Shown here one piece after another: positions 60,645 through 64,000 of a stretch of 64,000 nucleotides of DNA. The notes below the pieces were generated by a model. The model ran no database searches, was not told where the DNA came from, and was given only the letters and a program-made list of their open reading frames with translations. The translations under genes were made by a program, and so were the position numbers. This DNA is from Pseudonocardia autotrophica (lineage in GTDB: Bacteria > Actinomycetota > Actinomycetes > Mycobacteriales > Pseudonocardiaceae). Location of the stretch: positions 6,262,001 through 6,326,000 of the forward strand of contig NZ_AP018920.1 of assembly GCF_003945385.1 (NCBI RefSeq), written 5' to 3'. The stretch's first letter is position 1; each line of letters opens with the position of its first letter.

Positions 60645-61568
60645 TCAGTCCTTCCCGGGCAGCAGGCGGAACTGGACGGCGACGATCGCGACCACGATCA
60701 CGACCAGAACCAGCGTCCCCGCGGACGCCGCCTGGGTGTCGCCGAGCGTGTAGGCCCGCTCGGAGATGTCGTACATGATCATGTTTGTCGATCCCTGCGG
60801 ACCGCCCTGGGTGAGCACCCGGACCGGCGCGAAGATCAACAGATTGGATACGGTGTCGGCGACCAGCACGAACAGCAGCGGACGACGCAGGCCCGGCAGG
60901 GTGATCGAGCGGAACTGCTGCCAGCCGTTGGCCCCGTCGATCGACGACGCCTCGTACAGCGAGGTCGGGATGTCCCGGATGCCGGTGACCAGGAAGGTCA
61001 TCCAGTAGCCGACCCCGACCCACGAGCACACGATGACGATCGAGGCCAGCGCGACGTCCGGGCTGACCAGCCACGGGACCGACGGGAGCCCGAGCGCGTT
61101 CGCGACGCCGTTGAGCGGACCGTCCGGCCGCATCAGGACCAGCCAGATGATCGCCGAGACCGCCTGCGGCACCGCGATCGGCAGCAGGATCAGCGTCCGC
61201 CACAGGCCGACCGCGGGCAGCTTCTTGGTGAGCAGCACCGCCAGTGCCAGCGCCAGCCCGATCTGGATCGGGTTGACGACGAGGCTGAACAGCAGCGTCA
61301 CGCGCAGCGACCCGAGGAAGTCGGGATCGCTGAAGATATAGGTGAAGTTGGACAACAGCGCACGATCGGTCCCGAACGGGATCGACGTCTCCACCGCGGA
61401 CAGCGTGGGGATGATGCGCAGCGCGAGCAGCGCGACGACGGCCGGCGCGAGGAAGAACAGCGCCGCCGTCCAGACGTCACGTGAGGTGCGGCGGCGGGGC
61501 ACCGGCGCCGGCGCCCCGGCGGTGGTGCGATCCCGTGCCGGGGCGGGTTCCCGGAGCGGAGTGGCCAC
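60645..61568 (-). CDS. ABC transporter permease, MalF type
   Basis: 307 residues. Charged N-terminus, then DVWTAALFFLAPAVVALLAL and five further helices. EAA loop LYEASSIDGANGWQQFRSIT. It forms the membrane channel with the MalG-type permease. ATG 61568; 26 bases after the binding-protein stop. Confidence 0.93.
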   Translation of the reverse strand: MATPLREPAPARDRTTAGAPAPVPRRRTSRDVWTAALFFLAPAVVALLALRIIPTLSAVETSIPFGTDRALLSNFTYIFSDPDFLGSLRVTLLFSLVVNPIQIGLALALAVLLTKKLPAVGLWRTLILLPIAVPQAVSAIIWLVLMRPDGPLNGVANALGLPSVPWLVSPDVALASIVIVCSWVGVGYWMTFLVTGIRDIPTSLYEASSIDGANGWQQFRSITLPGLRRPLLFVLVADTVSNLLIFAPVRVLTQGGPQGSTNMIMYDISERAYTLGDTQAASAGTLVLVVIVVAIVAVQFRLLPGKD

Positions 61569-61594
61569 GGCGATACTCCTGTCGGAATCGGGGG

Positions 61595-62896
61595 TCAGTG
61601 GTCGCCGGCGAGCTCGCGCTGCCGGTCGAGCTGGCGGACGAGGGTGTCCTGGGCGGTGGCCAGGACCGAGTCGACATCGCCGCCGTTGCGCAGATCGGTG
61701 AATGCCCGGTTGAGCGTCGTCTCGAACTGGACGTAGCCGACGCTGGTCGGCCGGTGCCGGGCATGGCGCTCCAGATCGATCTCGAGCAGGTCACCGATCC
61801 CGGCGGTCTCGGCCGGCGCGACCTCGGCGAGATGGTCGAGGTAGGCGGGCATCGCGGCGGTGGCGACCGGGGGCAGGTTCATCGTCCGCGAGGCGGCGCT
61901 CACGCCCTCCGGATCGAGGGTCATGAACTGGGCGAACCGGCGGGCGGCATCCTGCTTCTCGCTGTAGGCGCTGATGCCCACGCCCCAGGAATCGGTCGGG
62001 GTCACCACCGGACCACCGGCGACGTACGGCGCGGGGGCGATCCCCCAGTTCCCGGCGAGATCGCTCTCGGCGATCTTGGTGATGCTCGACGCACCGGAGA
62101 GGTAGAACCCGAGCCCGCCGGACGCGAACAGGTCGGCCATCTGCCCGGGGTCGACGCCACGCGGAGCCAGGCCGTCGGTGTAGAGGTCGCGGTACCACGC
62201 GCCGAACCGTTTCCACTCCGGTGTGTCCACCGCGGCGGTGAGACTGTCCGGCCCCTCCAGCCCGGGCCCGGCACCCATCGACTCCAGGATCGGCTGCAGT
62301 GCGTAGTAGCGGTCGACCTGGTCGATGCCGAAGCCGTACCGGGCGGTGTCCGCCTCGGCGACCGTCCGGGCGCCGTCGAGCACCTGGTCCCAGGTCAGCC
62401 GGTCGGCGTCGGACGGGCCGGGAATCGGTACGCCGGCCCTGGTGAGTGCGTCGCGGTTGTAGAAGAGGAAGGCGTCGCTGGTCCAGAGCGGGTAGGCCCA
62501 GGGGCGGTCGTCGACGGTCACCGAGTTGATGCCGACCTGGCTGGACGTGGATTCCAGCAGGTCCGCCGATGCGCTCTCGTCGGTGAGGAAGCCCTGGGTG
62601 ACCATGCCGGCCAGTCGCGGCGGGTCGACCGAGACGACGTCCACGCTGGTGTCGCCGGAGGCCAGGCGGGCCTGGGTCTGCGACACCATCTGATCGAACG
62701 GAACGCTCTGCTGCTCGACCCGGATGTCCGGGTTGCGCGCCTCGAACTCGGCGACGACGTCGTCATAGGCCCCCGCGTGCGGGTTCAGGAACACGATCGT
62801 CTCGGGTGCGTCGCCGGCCGGGGCCGCAGCGCATCCGGCGACGACTGCCAGCGCGGCGACCACGGTGGCCGCTCGGCGCAGGAGTCGGGGTCTCAC
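61595..62896 (-). CDS. extracellular solute-binding lipoprotein
   Basis: 433 residues, family 1 (sugar-type) binding protein. Lipoprotein signal RRAATVVAALAVVAGC with lipobox VAGC, so anchored outside the membrane. Core features: IVFLNPHAGAYDDVVAEFEA, VDVVSVDPPRLAGMVTQGFL, DSWGVGISAYSEKQDAARRF. The second of two close GTG codons (62896) is chosen because GAGAGG lies at the right distance upstream. The neighbouring nucleoside hydrolase suggests a nucleoside or N-glycoside ligand. Confidence 0.92.
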   Translation of the reverse strand: MRPRLLRRAATVVAALAVVAGCAAAPAGDAPETIVFLNPHAGAYDDVVAEFEARNPDIRVEQQSVPFDQMVSQTQARLASGDTSVDVVSVDPPRLAGMVTQGFLTDESASADLLESTSSQVGINSVTVDDRPWAYPLWTSDAFLFYNRDALTRAGVPIPGPSDADRLTWDQVLDGARTVAEADTARYGFGIDQVDRYYALQPILESMGAGPGLEGPDSLTAAVDTPEWKRFGAWYRDLYTDGLAPRGVDPGQMADLFASGGLGFYLSGASSITKIAESDLAGNWGIAPAPYVAGGPVVTPTDSWGVGISAYSEKQDAARRFAQFMTLDPEGVSAASRTMNLPPVATAAMPAYLDHLAEVAPAETAGIGDLLEIDLERHARHRPTSVGYVQFETTLNRAFTDLRNGGDVDSVLATAQDTLVRQLDRQRELAGDH

Positions 62897-62901
62897 GAAG
62901 G

Positions 62902-63951
62902 TCACCTCTCGTCGGTGGAAGGTGGGGGGACGGTGTCGGCCCCGGTGGGCCACGGGCAGCCGCAGGACGCCCGGATCACCAGGTCCGACGCACAGATCTC
63001 GGCGCCCGGGGTCGAGGCACCGGCACGGAGCAGCTCGATGGTCCGCCGGGCGATCTCGTCGAACCGGGGCGCGACGGTGGTCAGTGGTGGCACCGAGAAA
63101 CGCGAGGCGTCCGTCCCGTCGAAGCTGGCGACGGCCAGGTCCCCGGGTACGGCCACCCCCAGTTCGGCTGCGGCGCAGAGCAGGCCGAGCGCCTGATCCT
63201 CGCTCGCGACGAACACCGCGTCCGGCGCCGGATCGGTACGGAGCAGCTCGAGCCCTGCCCGGTACCCGCCTGCCCGGCTGAACGCCGCCCATCGGACGTG
63301 CCCCTCGTCGGCGGGCACACCGTGCGCGGTCAGCGCATCGAGCCAGCCGGTACGGCGGGCACGGGAGGTGGGCACGTCCCGGGGGCCGAGCAGCGCACCG
63401 AGCCGCCGGCGTCCGTGGCCGAGCAGGTGCTCGGTGGCGGCCCGCGCGCCGCCCACGTTGTCGATCACGACCGACGCCGTCCGCTCGTCGTCGGTGGTCC
63501 GGTCGAGCACGACGACGGCCAGCCCGGCCGAGGTCGCGGCCTGCACCGCATCGTGCGGGCCGACGCCGACGTAGATGAGCCCGTCGACCTGGCGGGCGAC
63601 GAAGGTGTCGACGAGCTCCCGCTCCCGGGCGACGCTCTCGGCCGAGTCACCGAGCAGCAGGACCAGGCCGTACTTCGAGGCCTCGGCCTCCAGCGCGTGG
63701 GCGAGCGTGGCGAAGAACTGGTTGGCCAGCTCCGGGACGACGAGGCCGAGGGTCCGTGTCGATCCGGACGCGAGTGCGCGGGCGACACCGTTGGGCCGGT
63801 AGCCGACCTCCTCGATCGCGCGCAGGACCTTCTCCCGGGTGGCCGCGGAGATCGGCCGGGAGCCCTCGTTGAGCACGTAGCTGACCACCGCGGTGGAGGT
63901 CCCGGCGGCGCGAGCCACGTCGGCCTGGGTGACCCGGCCGCGCCTACCCAC
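62902..63951 (-). CDS. LacI family transcriptional regulator
   Basis: 349 residues. Helix-turn-helix TQADVARAAGTSTAVVSYVL followed by hinge YRPNGVARALASGSTRTLGL, then a periplasmic-binding-type effector domain (VVPELANQFFATLAHALEAE, then DAVFVASEDQALGLLCAAAE). GTG 63951. It is the first gene of the nucleoside import operon, five bases before the binding protein, and should repress it. Confidence 0.93.
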   Translation of the reverse strand: MGRRGRVTQADVARAAGTSTAVVSYVLNEGSRPISAATREKVLRAIEEVGYRPNGVARALASGSTRTLGLVVPELANQFFATLAHALEAEASKYGLVLLLGDSAESVARERELVDTFVARQVDGLIYVGVGPHDAVQAATSAGLAVVVLDRTTDDERTASVVIDNVGGARAATEHLLGHGRRRLGALLGPRDVPTSRARRTGWLDALTAHGVPADEGHVRWAAFSRAGGYRAGLELLRTDPAPDAVFVASEDQALGLLCAAAELGVAVPGDLAVASFDGTDASRFSVPPLTTVAPRFDEIARRTIELLRAGASTPGAEICASDLVIRASCGCPWPTGADTVPPPSTDER

Positions 63952-64000
63952 GGTGCGCCGCCGTGCCGGCCGTGGCCAGGTCGGCCACGTCCGGGTACGA
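63944..64000 (-). CDS. possible C-terminal end of a further upstream gene
   Basis: From the window edge an open frame reads SYPDVADLATAGTAAHRG and ends in TAG at 63944, overlapping the LacI start by eight bases. It would make LacI a downstream gene of a longer operon. The stretch is too short to judge, and the same bases can be read as a regulatory dyad (next entry). Confidence 0.3.
   Translation of the reverse strand, partial: SYPDVADLATAGTAAHRG
63971..63989. promoter_or_regulatory. dyad upstream of the LacI gene
   Basis: CGTGGCC-AGGTC-GGCCACG is a perfect seven-base inverted repeat with a five-base centre, 20 bases before the LacI start. It may be the LacI operator, although it lacks the central CG usual in that family. 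Confidence 0.35.

Overview
The window is high-GC DNA (roughly 70 percent or more by eye) with actinobacterial gene content and order. The run nusG-secE / tRNA-Trp / hadB-hadA / rpmG followed by rplK-rplA is a conserved actinobacterial block. Mycothiol-type enzymes, an NDMA-type alcohol dehydrogenase, many GTG starts and many promoters set for leaderless mRNA fit the Pseudonocardiales, and Pseudonocardia is my best guess at genus. It looks chromosomal, with two worn stretches carrying insertion and integrase remains.

Layout. 1-7.0 kb: TetR regulator (cut by the window edge), MpaB-type oxygenase, zinc alcohol dehydrogenase, a divergent sensor kinase/response regulator pair, an SCP2-like protein and a CaiB-type CoA transferase/racemase. 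7.0-12.7 kb, minus strand: rplA, rplK, nusG, secE, tRNA-Trp, hadB, hadA, zinc-type rpmG, tRNA-Met, tRNA-Thr, then the cysteine-free ribosomal proteins rpsN-rpmB-rpsR-rpmG. The last group diverges, across a Zur-like site, from a CobW-type GTPase and a cysteine-free rpmF. 14.2-29.3 kb: ordinary mixed genes, including a frameshifted AAA-LuxR regulator, tenA, a serine hydrolase, a methyltransferase, a CocE-type hydrolase, a second two-component pair and a small secreted protein. 29.8-32.7 kb: ethanolamine use, with intact eutB and eutC behind a decayed permease gene. 32.9-38.1 kb: an AbgT transporter and a signal-peptide-bearing lyase gene cut by an IS3-family element. 38.3-41.6 kb: an SDR, a broken metallopeptidase, a GNAT and a GntR regulator.

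41.6-50.4 kb is the most interesting part. A regulator that joins a histidine-kinase ATPase fold to a LuxR DNA-binding domain precedes a coenzyme-B12-dependent diol/glycerol dehydratase operon: HbpS/GlcG-like protein, glycerol facilitator, dehydratase small, large and medium subunits, reactivase large and small subunits, and a FhuF-like iron-sulfur protein. Two very short frames (31 and 43 codons), both hydrophobic, each overlap their upstream and downstream neighbours by four bases. They lie between the large and medium dehydratase subunits and between the small reactivase subunit and the FhuF-like gene. No microcompartment shell protein, aldehyde dehydrogenase or cobalamin adenosyltransferase is encoded nearby.

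50.4-57.0 kb is a patchwork that ends at a tRNA-Tyr gene: a Zn protease behind a MerR-type promoter, LysE exporter, mycothiol-dependent enzyme, SUMF-type protein, IS30 and SDR scraps, a cupin/MarR pair, and the C-terminal end of a phage integrase. 57.1-64 kb: yajQ, then a minus-strand operon of LacI regulator, binding lipoprotein, two permeases, nucleoside hydrolase and ATPase, most simply a nucleoside uptake and cleavage system.
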